The notes under the pieces: model-generated
The model's input: the letters and a program-made list of their open reading frames with translations, nothing else
The model's database searches: none
Told to the model about the DNA's origin: nothing
In this document: positions 48,781 through 57,811 of the stretch, in pieces
Layout of the letters: each line of letters opens with the position of its first letter
Position numbering within the stretch: position 1 is the stretch's first letter
Origin: Ectothiorhodospira haloalkaliphila ATCC 51935
GTDB taxonomy: Bacteria > Pseudomonadota > Gammaproteobacteria > Ectothiorhodospirales > Ectothiorhodospiraceae
Reading direction: 5' to 3'
Assembly: GCF_000633935.1 (NCBI RefSeq)
Contig: NZ_KK214998.1
Coordinates: forward strand, 12,356 to 76,355
Length of the DNA: 64,000 nucleotides
Translations under genes and position numbers: made by a program

Positions 48781-49701
48781 ATGGAGCTTATGGAAAATGA
48801 GCATCAACTCTGGTTCACCCGCCGCAGTGGAGAGGTGAGGGGACCTTATCCGGAGAGGCTGATTCGCAGCTATCTGCTGCTGGGTCGTCTGCGCATGGAC
48901 GACGAGGTCAGTCTGGACCGGCAACGCTGGTATGCCGTGCGCTCCCAGCCTCACCTGATCCCGGTGGAGTTCTATGATACCGACACCCCGGAGGGCCGCG
49001 AGCGTCTGCTGCAGGCCAGGCGCCGTGAGGACGAGCGCTCCCCCGAGCGTCGTGCCCGACCCTATCCGGATGAATTGCCCTCCGACGCGGATCAGCGGGC
49101 GGAAGATCGCCGTCGACCCGAACCCCCGGAACTGGTCAGTCACCGCTACCAGCGCGTGCAGTTGCTGCAGTCGCCAGAGTCTGTCAGCCCTCTCCCACAG
49201 GGGCCGCGGCTCTGGATCGGCGTGGCCGCCGGACTGCTGATCCTGTTGTTGTCGCTGTTGCTGGTGATGGAGCGACCTGAGCCGGATGTGCTGGCGGACT
49301 GTCTGGCACCGGCCGAGCCGGGGGTCAACTGGAGCTATTGCCGCATGGTGGGGATGGATCTGCGCGACGCGGACCTGACCGGCGCGAACCTGAGTAACAC
49401 GGACCTGCTGGGCGCCCGCCTGGAGGGTGCACAACTTGCCAATGCCGACCTGAGCTACGCGGATGTGCGGCGTGCCCGTCTGGACCAGGCCGATCTGCAG
49501 GGGGCGCGACTCACCGGCGCGGTACTTCAGGAGGCGGTGCTCATCGGCGCCAACCTCACCGATGCCGACCTGAGCCATGCCGACCTGCGGGGTGCCCGCC
49601 TGGACAATGCCGATCTCACGGATACCCTGCTCGGTCGCGCCATCTGGACCGATGGTCGCGTCTGCGCTCCCGGCTCGATCGGCACCTGCGATTCACCCTG
49701 A
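48781..49701 (+). CDS. Membrane protein with GYF_2-like and pentapeptide-repeat domains
   Basis: A 306-residue protein. Residues about 5-60 (LWFTRRSGEVRGPYPERL and LGRLRMDDEVSLDRQRWYAV) look like the GYF_2/DUF4339 fold; a charged Arg/Glu/Pro-rich linker follows; one TM helix spans about 170-192 (LWIGVAAGLLILLLSLLLVM); the rest (about 215-290) is a pentapeptide-repeat solenoid, A(D/N)LxG units such as DLTGANLSNTDLLGARLEGA. The solenoid should be periplasmic, the N-domain cytoplasmic. The start is chosen at the ATG at 48781; an ATG at 48790 is also possible. Function unknown. The 3' end overlaps the oxyR 3' end by 9 bases. Confidence 0.8.
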   Translation: MELMENEHQLWFTRRSGEVRGPYPERLIRSYLLLGRLRMDDEVSLDRQRWYAVRSQPHLIPVEFYDTDTPEGRERLLQARRREDERSPERRARPYPDELPSDADQRAEDRRRPEPPELVSHRYQRVQLLQSPESVSPLPQGPRLWIGVAAGLLILLLSLLLVMERPEPDVLADCLAPAEPGVNWSYCRMVGMDLRDADLTGANLSNTDLLGARLEGAQLANADLSYADVRRARLDQADLQGARLTGAVLQEAVLIGANLTDADLSHADLRGARLDNADLTDTLLGRAIWTDGRVCAPGSIGTCDSP

Positions 49702-50631
49702 GGGTTCGCTGACCATCTCCAGGCACGGCACGTGGGTCTCGAGGATCGCCTGGCGGATCACCTCGATGGCCTTGGGGCGCGGGAAGCTGGTGCGCCAGGC
49801 CAGGGCCACCTGGCGGGTGGGCACCGGCTCCTGAAAGCGACGGATGGACAGCAGGTGCTGGGCATAACGATCTGCCCCCGCCGCCGAGCAGGGCAGGATG
49901 GTGACCCCCATGCCCGTCACCACCATATGGCGGATGGTCTCCAGGGAACTGCCCTCCACCGTGTGCTGGATGCTGTTGCCGGAGGATACGGTGGCGTGGC
50001 AGTCCGGGCAGAAGTGCAGCACCTGCTCCCGGAAACAATGCCCCGAGCCCAGCAGCAGCAGGGTTTCCCGGGCGAGTTCGTTGATGTCCAGTTTCTGCCG
50101 CCGGCTCAAGGGGTGGTCCGCCGGTAGCACGGCTACGAAGGGCTCCGAGTAAAGGGGCAGGGTGACCACGCCGGGCTGCTCGAAGGGGGTGGCAACGATG
50201 ATGGCATCCAGCTCCCCCCGCTTGAGGCTCTCCGCCAGCCGGGCGGTGTAGTTCTCCTCGATGATCAGGGGCAGCTCGGGGGCGCGCCGGTGCACCTCGG
50301 GTACCAGATGGGGCAGCAGATAGGGGCCGATGGTGTGAATGGCCCCCAGGCGCAAGGGACCACAGAGCTGATCCCGTCCCTGATGGGCAATGGTGGTCAG
50401 GCTGTCCACCTCTTCCAGCACCCGCTGGGCCTGACGCACCACCTGATCCCCCACCGGCGTGATGCTCACCTCCGTCTTGCTGCGCTCGAAGAGCGCCACC
50501 CCAAGCTCCTCCTCCAGCTTTTTCACCGCCACACTCAGGGTGGGCTGGCTCACATTGCAGCCCTCGGCGGCCCGTCCGAAATGCCGCTCGCGTGCCACCG
50601 CGACAATGTAGCGAAGTTCGGTCAGGGTCAT
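49693..50631 (-). CDS. oxyR: Peroxide-sensing LysR-type regulator OxyR
   Basis: Transcription factor activated by disulfide formation on H2O2 exposure. The LysR helix-turn-helix is at about 17-37 (HFGRAAEGCNVSQPTLSVAV). The two redox cysteines fall at 199 and 208 in GSGHCFREQVLHFC, exactly the E. coli spacing and numbering. The chosen start, ATG at 50631, gives MTLTELRYIVAVARERHFGR and a 312-residue protein. Divergent from the adenylate cyclase gene, with 177 bases between. A peroxide-defence target is not adjacent. Confidence 0.95.
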   Translation of the reverse strand: MTLTELRYIVAVARERHFGRAAEGCNVSQPTLSVAVKKLEEELGVALFERSKTEVSITPVGDQVVRQAQRVLEEVDSLTTIAHQGRDQLCGPLRLGAIHTIGPYLLPHLVPEVHRRAPELPLIIEENYTARLAESLKRGELDAIIVATPFEQPGVVTLPLYSEPFVAVLPADHPLSRRQKLDINELARETLLLLGSGHCFREQVLHFCPDCHATVSSGNSIQHTVEGSSLETIRHMVVTGMGVTILPCSAAGADRYAQHLLSIRRFQEPVPTRQVALAWRTSFPRPKAIEVIRQAILETHVPCLEMVSEPSG

Positions 50632-50808
50632 GTCGCATCTCATCCAGAGGTGAGGGGGGTGTTTCGAGTGTACTGAAGGATGCAAGGGGAGGCCATCGCG
50701 GTGGATGGGTCGCATAGGGCGTTCGGGGGCCGGGCGGCGTGTTATGATCCCAGGACTTGCGCCCCCCTCCGGATGGCGGGGCCCACATTCAATCCAGCGA
50801 GACCACAC

Positions 50809-52284
50809 ATGGCATCCCTGCTCGACAGGCTGCGGAGCGGATGGGCCGCAATCCTGCCCGATCATGTGCCTGTCGCCTTCAAGCTTGGTCTGACCATCTG
50901 CGTGCTGATCGTCACCTGCATGGCCCTGGTGGGCGTGGTGATCCTCAATCAGCAAAGTGCCCTGCTGCGCAGTCAGATGGACGACTTCGGTCAGGCCATG
51001 GTGATGCAGCTGGCAGAGTCATCCAAGGAACTGGTGCTCGCCGACGACAGCCTGGCCCTCAATGCCCTCATCACCAACCTGGCCGGCAGCGAGGCCGTGC
51101 TGGGCGCGGCCGTCTTTGACCGCGACGGCGAACGTCTGGCCCATTCCGGCATGATTCCCGAGCATGGGCAGGACAGTTCGGGGGCTGACAAGGCACCCGC
51201 CCCCTTCCCGCACACCTTTCTGTACTTTGCCGATACCGAGAAGACCGCCTACCGGGAAGAGATCCGCTTTCAGGACATCACCCTGGGCTCGGCCATGGTC
51301 ACCTTGAGCCGTTCGGCTCAGCAGACCGGCACCCGGGCCGCGGCCAACGCCATCATCCTCACCACGGTATTCATGAGCGTACTGGGCGGCGCCGCCGCGT
51401 TTCTCATGGGACAGCGCCTGTCCCGCCCGGTGCATCGCCTGGTGGAGGCCACCCGCGCCATCGGCGAAGGTGAGTACCGGTATCGTCTGCCGGAAGGCCG
51501 CCGGGACGAAATCGGTCACCTCATGTCGGCCTTCAACCGCATGGCCCAGGGTTTGCTGGAAAAGTCCCAGGTGGAGGGGGCCCTGAGCCGCTACGTGTCG
51601 GCGGGTGTGGCCCGGGAGATCATGAGCAATCTGGACAGGGTGAAACTGGGGGGGCGTCAGGTGGAGGCCTCGGTGATGTTCGCGGATATTGCCGGCTTCA
51701 CGCGAATGTCCGAAACCATGGACCCGGACAAGGTGGCGGGGCTGCTCAATGAATATTTCACCCATGTCAGCCATATCGCCCGGCTGCATCAGGGCAGCAT
51801 CGACAAGTTCATGGGGGACGGGGTGATGGTGGTGTTTGGCGTCACCGATGAGGATCCGGACCATCGCTTTCACGCCATCGCCAGCGGCGTCATGCTGCAG
51901 CACCTGGTGGCACGGCTCAACCAGGTGCGGGACATGGAGGGGCAGGAGCCCATCCGCTTTAGGGTGGGGATCAACAGCGGCCCCATGATGGCGGGCAACA
52001 TGGGGGCCGAGGATCGCATGCAATATACGGTGGTGGGGGATGCGGTGAACCTGGCCTCGCGCCTGATGACCGCCGCCGAGCCCGGTCAGGTGCTGATCTG
52101 CGAGGCATTGTTCGAGGACCCGGACATCCGCTGGCGGGTGCGGGGGCAGCCCCACCGCTCCATTGCCATCCGCGGCAAGACACAGCCCGTGGCCACCTGC
52201 CAGGTGCATGACCTGAGTGACCTGTATCGGGGAGCGATGGAGCGACAGATCGAGCGGCTGCTGTGCAAGGAGCGGATCACATGA
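50809..52284 (+). CDS. Membrane-bound class III adenylate cyclase
   Basis: Makes cAMP from ATP. Domain order: TM1 (about 26-48), a periplasmic sensor loop (about 50-175) that looks like a small dCACHE/CHASE-type region, TM2 (about 180-202), HAMP linker (QRLSRPVHRLVEATRAIGEG), and the cyclase domain (about 285-470). Metal Asp residues are in VMFADIAGF and DKFMGDG; the ATP-specific Lys and Asp in IDKFMGDG and VVGDAVNLASR are present, so cAMP rather than cGMP is favoured. I chose the ATG at 50809. It overlaps the next gene by 4 bases. Confidence 0.9.
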   Translation: MASLLDRLRSGWAAILPDHVPVAFKLGLTICVLIVTCMALVGVVILNQQSALLRSQMDDFGQAMVMQLAESSKELVLADDSLALNALITNLAGSEAVLGAAVFDRDGERLAHSGMIPEHGQDSSGADKAPAPFPHTFLYFADTEKTAYREEIRFQDITLGSAMVTLSRSAQQTGTRAAANAIILTTVFMSVLGGAAAFLMGQRLSRPVHRLVEATRAIGEGEYRYRLPEGRRDEIGHLMSAFNRMAQGLLEKSQVEGALSRYVSAGVAREIMSNLDRVKLGGRQVEASVMFADIAGFTRMSETMDPDKVAGLLNEYFTHVSHIARLHQGSIDKFMGDGVMVVFGVTDEDPDHRFHAIASGVMLQHLVARLNQVRDMEGQEPIRFRVGINSGPMMAGNMGAEDRMQYTVVGDAVNLASRLMTAAEPGQVLICEALFEDPDIRWRVRGQPHRSIAIRGKTQPVATCQVHDLSDLYRGAMERQIERLLCKERIT

Positions 52285-53429
52285 GGCGTCTGGTGCGACC
52301 CTGGGCTGTCCTGCTGCCGTTGGGCCTGCTGGTACTGGGCGGTTGTGCCCCCCTGGAGGTGGAGATCACAACCCTGTCCCAGAAGGTGGATGAGGCCTTC
52401 AAGGCCCATGAATACCAGCGCGCCCAGGCCCTTCTGGCGGAGCTGCCCACGGGTGAGCGCACGCAGCAGATGGAGGCCCGGGAGGCTTGGCTGGAACGGA
52501 TGACCGGGCATCTGGAGCAGGCCATCCTGATGCAGGCGGCGGCCCTGCTGCGGCGCGAGCAGTGGCTGGACGCCCTGGAGGTCTATGATCGGGGGCTGGT
52601 CATGCTGCCGGACAGCGCCCCCCTGCAGGCGGCCCGGGAGACGGCCCGGGTGCAGTATGAAGGGCGCCTCACCGACCTGCAGGTGCGCCTGATGCTGGCC
52701 CGCGGACGTTCCCTGGCCGCCTTGCGGCCCATCTACGAGGAACTGGCGAGGGTGGATCCCGAGGATGCGGAGGCGGCACGTGAGCTGGGGCGCATCCGCC
52801 AGGACTCCCTGGAAGTGGCCCAGGATCTGCAAAAACTGGGTGGCCTGGCCCTGGAGGCGAAGGAGCTGCGCCTGGCCGTGGACGCCCTGAGTCTCTCCCA
52901 GGCCCTGAGGCCGACGGATGACACCCTGGAGATGCTCGACTCGGCCCAACAGGCAAAGGCACAGGTCCAGGCCGCCCAGCGCCAGGCCGACCATGCCCGA
53001 CGCCAGGCGGCCTGGGAGGCCCGCTCGAGGGAATTGTTCGATCACTATCACGAGGCCATGCAGTCAGGCGATCTGAATGCCGCCAGCCGACACCTCAAGG
53101 GGCTGGAGCGCACGCGCCCCCGGGATGAATCCCTGCCGCGCCTGCAGCGGGAGCTGGATCAGGCCATCGATACCCGCATCACCCTGGGCCTGGAAGAGGG
53201 GCGGCGCCAGTACCTGGACGGAGAGATCGAACAGGCGGTGGAAACCTGGCGTGAACTGCTGGAACTGCGCCCCAATCATGCCGAGCTTCAGGCCCACGTG
53301 CAGCGCGCGGAGCGGGTGCTGGAGTCCCTGCGTGGTCTGGAGGGGGAGCCCATGGTGATACCCGAGCCGATCCCGGACGACGCGGACGAGGCGGACGAGG
53401 CGGATGGGGCCGAGGCTGAAGAGCAATAG
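52281..53429 (+). CDS. TPR-type lipoprotein coupled to the adenylate cyclase
   Basis: A 382-residue predicted lipoprotein. The signal peptide ends in the lipobox LGGC (about Cys22). The rest is alpha-helical with TPR-like repeats and strong Glu/Arg/Ala bias, for example QWLDALEVYDRGLVMLPDSA and GEIEQAVETWRELLELRPNH. The acidic C-terminus (about 360-382) is Asp/Glu-rich. Its ATG overlaps the cyclase stop as ATGA, so the two are made together; a periplasmic partner that feeds the cyclase sensor domain is a reasonable inference. No close family recognised. Confidence 0.78.
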   Translation: MRRLVRPWAVLLPLGLLVLGGCAPLEVEITTLSQKVDEAFKAHEYQRAQALLAELPTGERTQQMEAREAWLERMTGHLEQAILMQAAALLRREQWLDALEVYDRGLVMLPDSAPLQAARETARVQYEGRLTDLQVRLMLARGRSLAALRPIYEELARVDPEDAEAARELGRIRQDSLEVAQDLQKLGGLALEAKELRLAVDALSLSQALRPTDDTLEMLDSAQQAKAQVQAAQRQADHARRQAAWEARSRELFDHYHEAMQSGDLNAASRHLKGLERTRPRDESLPRLQRELDQAIDTRITLGLEEGRRQYLDGEIEQAVETWRELLELRPNHAELQAHVQRAERVLESLRGLEGEPMVIPEPIPDDADEADEADGAEAEEQ

Positions 53430-53500
53430 CAGACAGGGACCCCCGCGCCTGCTAAGGTTGCGATCTTCAATCAGAACCGCCGTACCCCTCTGGACACCCC

Positions 53501-54715
53501 ATGGACTCTCAGCAGACCCCTCATTCGGAAGACCCCCGTTTTCATACTGAGCTGGATGGCACCCGCATCACCGTACTGGGCACGGCCCATGTCTCCCAGG
53601 TGTCGGCCGATACGGTGAGCGAATTGCTGCGCAGCGGCGATTACGACGCCGTGGCGGTGGAGCTTTGTCCCAGCCGGCACAATGCCATCGTCCGTCCCGA
53701 TGACCTGTCCCGCATGAACCTGTTCCAGGTGCTGCGCCAGGGCAAGGTGCCCATGGTCACGGCCAGCCTGGCCCTGGGGGCCTACCAGCAGCGCCTGGCG
53801 GAGCAGTTTGGTATCGAGCCCGGGGCCGAGATGCGCGCCGCCATCAACGAGGCCCGCGATGCCCACCTGCCGGTACTGCTCATCGACCGGGAGGTGGGCA
53901 CCACCCTCAAACGCTGCTATCGCAACGTGCCCTGGTGGCGACGCATGAACCTGTTCGGTGGTTTGATGGCCAGCGTCATGAGTCGCGAACAGGTCACCGA
54001 GGCGGAGATCGAACGCCTCAAGAGCGGCGACATGCTCGAATCCACCTTCACCCAGTTTGCCGAGGAATCCCGGGCCCTGTATGAGCCGCTGATCCAGGAG
54101 CGGGATCATTACATGGCCGCCCGCCTGCGTCAGGAGGCCGCCAACAAGGACTATCGGCATATCCTGGCGGTGGTGGGCGCCGGTCACCTGGCCGGCATCC
54201 GCGAGGCTCTTCAGGAGCAGGGAGGTGAACCGCCGGCCCAGGTTGTGGAGCGTCTGGACCAGGAGCCGCCGCCGGCCCGCTGGCCCAAGCTGATCCCCTG
54301 GCTGATCGTGGCCCTGATCCTGACCGGCTTCGCCATCGGTTTCAGCCGCAACCCGGATCTGGGCTGGCAACTGGTGACCGACTGGGTGTTGATCAATGGG
54401 GGGCTGGCCGGACTGGGGGCCATCATTGCCTCGGCCCATCCGGTGACGGTGGTGACAGCAGCGCTGGCGGCCCCCCTGACGTCACTCAATCCCACCATCG
54501 GGGTGGGCTTCGTGGCCGCCGCCATGGAAACCTGGCTGCGCAAGCCCACGGTGGGCGACTTCTCACGTCTGCGCCGCGATACGGCACGTCTGCGGGGGTG
54601 GTGGCAGAACCGGGTGTCCCGGGTCTTGCTGGTGTTCATCCTGACCACCCTGGGTTCGGCCATCGGCACCTATGCGGCAGGGTTCAGGATCGCTGAGCGC
54701 CTGCTGGGCAGCTAA
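53501..54715 (+). CDS. TraB/PrgY-family membrane protein
   Basis: A 404-residue protein of the TraB family. N-terminal half (about 1-250) has the family motifs TVLGTAHVSQVSADTV, AVELCPSRHNAI and VVGAGHLAGIREAL; the C-terminal half has four TM segments (about 270-288, 300-330, 345-360, 375-398). Relatives inhibit pheromone activity in enterococci or occur in archaea and many bacteria with unknown enzyme activity; protease function was proposed from the motif histidines. Its job here is unknown. It lies 71 bases after the lipoprotein gene. Confidence 0.86.
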   Translation: MDSQQTPHSEDPRFHTELDGTRITVLGTAHVSQVSADTVSELLRSGDYDAVAVELCPSRHNAIVRPDDLSRMNLFQVLRQGKVPMVTASLALGAYQQRLAEQFGIEPGAEMRAAINEARDAHLPVLLIDREVGTTLKRCYRNVPWWRRMNLFGGLMASVMSREQVTEAEIERLKSGDMLESTFTQFAEESRALYEPLIQERDHYMAARLRQEAANKDYRHILAVVGAGHLAGIREALQEQGGEPPAQVVERLDQEPPPARWPKLIPWLIVALILTGFAIGFSRNPDLGWQLVTDWVLINGGLAGLGAIIASAHPVTVVTAALAAPLTSLNPTIGVGFVAAAMETWLRKPTVGDFSRLRRDTARLRGWWQNRVSRVLLVFILTTLGSAIGTYAAGFRIAERLLGS

Positions 54716-54739
54716 GCCCGGCGAGGCCCGGCGAGGGCC

Positions 54740-55750
54740 TCAGTCTTCCCACTCGATCCGGTCGCGGCCGCTGTTCTTGGCCCGGTACATGGCCTGATCG
54801 GCCCGCTTGAACAGGCTGGCCGGGCTATCGTTGGGGCGCTGCATGGCCACGCCGATGCTCGCGGTGATGCGGATCTGCTGGCCCGCATCCAGCGTATGGG
54901 GCGCGCTGCGGATGACCTCCTGAACGCGCTCTGCCGCCGTGGCAGCCGACTCGGCATCGGTTTCGCTGATCACGATCACGAACTCCTCGCCGCCGTAACG
55001 GAACACCATGTCACTCTTGCGGGTGAGGGCCCTGAGCCGCTCCGCCACGGCCACCAGCACGTGATCACCGGCCTGATGGCCATGGGTGTCGTTCACCTGT
55101 TTGAAAAAGTCCACGTCCACCACGAGCATGCACACCTGTCGCCCCGACCGGGTGGCTACGGCCAGTTCCCGGTCCAGCATGCGGGTCATGGAGGTCCGGT
55201 TCAGGAGTCCGGTGAGTGGATCGGTCTGGGCCGAGGTGAGAGCCTGGCGGTAGAGCAGGGCGTTTCGCAGAGGGTAGGTGAGCATGCTCAGGGCCTCCTC
55301 CAGGGCGATGAGTTCCGGCTCCTTGAACTTGCGCCCGCGCAGCAGCCGGAGTTGGCCGATCTCCGTGCGTTCCACCATGAGGTTGTAGCTGCACACATGA
55401 CGGGAAAGGCGGCCCTGGCTGATATGGATGCCCATGTCGGGGTGGTCGAAGGTCAGACCGTCATGGGGCACCATGCCGGCCAGTGCGTTGGAGAAGATCT
55501 CCAGCAGTTCTTCCAGCTCCAGGGTGGTCTGCAGCCGATGCAATATCATCGCCGGGGTGAGGGTCGGCACACTCGGTGTGTGGCGTTCGGACCGGGCCAG
55601 GCCGCCCTGCAGCAGCTGCGGGCTGGCCATCAGGGTGTTGTCGCCATTATTGGCCTGTTCCAGCATCGGGCGGATCACGTGTCGCATGACAGGGTCTCGG
55701 CTGAGTTTGTCCCGTTTAATGCGATTTTTGTGCCATGAAAATAACTTCAT
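54740..55750 (-). CDS. Diguanylate cyclase (GAF-like - GGDEF)
   Basis: Makes c-di-GMP. The first 150 residues form a GAF-like sensor (LELEELLEIFSNALAGMVPHDGLTF onward); about 175-335 is the GGDEF domain with QTDPLTGLLNR, the substrate-binding RYGGEEFVIV active site and an inhibitory I-site RKSD five residues before it, so feedback control by c-di-GMP is expected. The start is uncertain: ATG at 55750 (MKLFSW) lacks a good ribosome-binding site, and ATG at 55687 is another option. An inverted repeat CTTCATT-N6-AATGAAG (55745-55764) spans the start region. Confidence 0.9.
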   Translation of the reverse strand: MKLFSWHKNRIKRDKLSRDPVMRHVIRPMLEQANNGDNTLMASPQLLQGGLARSERHTPSVPTLTPAMILHRLQTTLELEELLEIFSNALAGMVPHDGLTFDHPDMGIHISQGRLSRHVCSYNLMVERTEIGQLRLLRGRKFKEPELIALEEALSMLTYPLRNALLYRQALTSAQTDPLTGLLNRTSMTRMLDRELAVATRSGRQVCMLVVDVDFFKQVNDTHGHQAGDHVLVAVAERLRALTRKSDMVFRYGGEEFVIVISETDAESAATAAERVQEVIRSAPHTLDAGQQIRITASIGVAMQRPNDSPASLFKRADQAMYRAKNSGRDRIEWED

Positions 55751-55781
55751 TTGAAACAATGAAGTGCATGTTTCTTCTTTG

Positions 55782-55805
55782 GTGGTGCCGGAAATCCGGC
55801 ACCAC
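55782..55805. other. Perfect 10-bp hairpin between divergent genes
   Basis: GTGGTGCCGG-AAAT-CCGGCACCAC sits between the diguanylate cyclase and ABC-F genes, without a T-run on either side. It may be an operator or a small dispersed palindrome. Confidence 0.4.
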
Positions 55806-55882
55806 GGGCTGCAGGGGTTTGCCGCCGGGCGTCAGAATCCCGTGATGCCGGCAGGAGACCCGGACTGATAAACTCCACCCCC

Positions 55883-57781
55883 ATGCTCCGATTCGATCAT
55901 CTCACCCTGCGCCGTGGCACCAAGGTCCTTTTCGAGGATGCCGATCTCACCATCCACCCCGGCTGGCGGGTGGGTCTCACGGGCGCCAATGGCACCGGTA
56001 AGTCCAGCCTGTTCGCCTTGCTGCAGGGGGAACTGGGGGCCGACCAGGGTGAGTGCTCCCTGCCGTCGGATTGGGTGATCGCCCACGTGGCCCAGGAGGT
56101 GGAGGCCAGCGACCGCTCCGCCCTGGACTATGTGATGGACGGAGACGAAGAACTGCGCCGCCTGCAGGCCGCCGTGGCCGAGGCAGAAGCCGCCCAGGAC
56201 GGCAGTCGTCTGGGTGAACTGCATGCCCGGCTGGATGCCATTGATGCCTGGACTGCCGAGAGCCGGGCAGGGCGCTTGCTGCACGGCCTGGGGTTCAAGC
56301 CGGGGCAGGAGGTGGCGCCCATGGCGTCGTTCTCCGGTGGCTGGCGCATGCGCCTGAACCTGGCCAAGGCCCTGATGTGTCGCTCCGACCTGCTGCTGCT
56401 GGACGAACCCACCAACCACCTGGACCTGGAGGCGGTGCTCTGGCTGGAGCAGTGGCTGGGCGGCTATCCGGGCACCCTGCTGCTCATCTCCCACGACCGG
56501 GACTTCCTGGACAGGGTGGTCACCCATGTGGCCCATATCGAACGGGGCGGCATGACCCTGTACACCGGCAATTACTCTACCTTTGAGCAGGCGCGCGCCG
56601 AGGCCCTGGCCCAGCAGCAATCGCAGCACGAGCGTCAGCAGCGGGAGATCGCCCACATGGAGCGCTTCGTGGAGCGTTTCCGGGCCAAGGCCACCAAGGC
56701 CCGCCAGGCCCAGAGCCGTCTCAAGGCCCTGGAGCGCATGACCCGGGTAGCCCCGGCCCACGCGGATTCCCCGTTTCGTTTCAGCTTTCGCGCCCCGCAT
56801 CGACTTCCTGATCCGCTGCTCAAGCTGGATGATGTGAACGCCGGTTATGGCGAGCCGGCGGTGCTTCAGGGGGTGGAGCTGTCCCTGCACCCGGGTGAAC
56901 GTCTGGGCCTGCTCGGCCCCAACGGTGCCGGCAAGTCCACCCTGATCCGGCTCATGGCCGGGACCCTGATGCCACTGGCTGGCGACCGTGAGCCGGCACC
57001 AGACCTGAAGGTGGGCTATTTCGCGCAGCACCAGCTGGAGCAACTGGACAGCCAGGCGAGCCCGCTGCTGCATCTGCAGCGCCTGGACGAGAAGGCCCGG
57101 GAGCAGGAGTTGCGGGACTTTCTGGGCGGCTTTGGTTTCCATGGGGATCAGGCCCTGGACCCGGTGGGCCCCTTCTCCGGTGGGGAGAAGGCCCGGCTGG
57201 TGCTGGGCCTGCTGGTGTATCAGCGCCCGAATCTGTTGTTGCTGGACGAACCCACCAACCATCTGGACATGGACATGCGTCATGCCCTGGAGCAGGCCCT
57301 GCAGGGGTTCGAGGGGGCGCTGGTGCTGGTGTCCCACGATCGCCACATGCTGCGCAGTGTCTGCGATGAGCTGCTGCTGGTGGCGGATGGTCAGGCGGTG
57401 GAATTCGATGGCGATCTGGAGGATTACCGGGCCTGGCTGGCGGCCCGTGAGAAGGCCGCCGAGGCCGCCCGGGACGCGACCCGGGAGGTGGGAGAGCAAA
57501 GCGCCGCTTCTCGCAAGGCCCGGCGCCGCGACGAGGCCGAGCAGCGGCGCCGGCAAAAGCCGCTGAGGGACAAGGTGGCCAGGCTGGAAAAGGCCCATGC
57601 CCGCCTGGAGGAGGAGCGTGCCTCACTGGAAGCTGACCTGGCCGATCCAGGCCTGTACGAGGCGGATGGGAAGGCCCGACTCCAGGAACTCCTGGGTCGC
57701 CAGGCCCAGGTCAACCGGGAGCTGGAGGATGTGGAGGCTCAGTGGATGGAGGCGTGCGAGGCCCTGGAGCAGGCTGACTGA
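55883..57781 (+). CDS. ABC-F family ATPase (YheS-like)
   Basis: Soluble ATPase with two ABC domains and no membrane segment, of the type that acts on ribosomes. Walker A motifs GANGTGKSSL (about 34) and GPNGAGKSTL (about 345); signature motifs SFSGGWRMRLNLA and PFSGGEKARLVLG; Walker B pairs LLLLDEPTNHLD in both halves. A basic coiled-coil linker joins the domains (about 230-290) and a second coiled coil closes the C-terminus (about 535-632, Arg/Glu/Lys-rich). 632 residues, closest to YheS by length and tail. Likely role in translation or ribosome-stress handling. Confidence 0.9.
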   Translation: MLRFDHLTLRRGTKVLFEDADLTIHPGWRVGLTGANGTGKSSLFALLQGELGADQGECSLPSDWVIAHVAQEVEASDRSALDYVMDGDEELRRLQAAVAEAEAAQDGSRLGELHARLDAIDAWTAESRAGRLLHGLGFKPGQEVAPMASFSGGWRMRLNLAKALMCRSDLLLLDEPTNHLDLEAVLWLEQWLGGYPGTLLLISHDRDFLDRVVTHVAHIERGGMTLYTGNYSTFEQARAEALAQQQSQHERQQREIAHMERFVERFRAKATKARQAQSRLKALERMTRVAPAHADSPFRFSFRAPHRLPDPLLKLDDVNAGYGEPAVLQGVELSLHPGERLGLLGPNGAGKSTLIRLMAGTLMPLAGDREPAPDLKVGYFAQHQLEQLDSQASPLLHLQRLDEKAREQELRDFLGGFGFHGDQALDPVGPFSGGEKARLVLGLLVYQRPNLLLLDEPTNHLDMDMRHALEQALQGFEGALVLVSHDRHMLRSVCDELLLVADGQAVEFDGDLEDYRAWLAAREKAAEAARDATREVGEQSAASRKARRRDEAEQRRRQKPLRDKVARLEKAHARLEEERASLEADLADPGLYEADGKARLQELLGRQAQVNRELEDVEAQWMEACEALEQAD

Positions 57782-57808
57782 CCTCCCCGAAAGCGGGCTT
57801 CCGGGAGG
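57782..57808. terminator. Hairpin between convergent genes, possible bidirectional terminator
   Basis: CCTCCCCGAAAGC-GG-GCTTCCGGGAGG forms an imperfect stem in the 30-base space between the ABC-F and sucrose-synthase stops. No clear T-run. Confidence 0.4.
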
Positions 57809-57811
57809 GGC

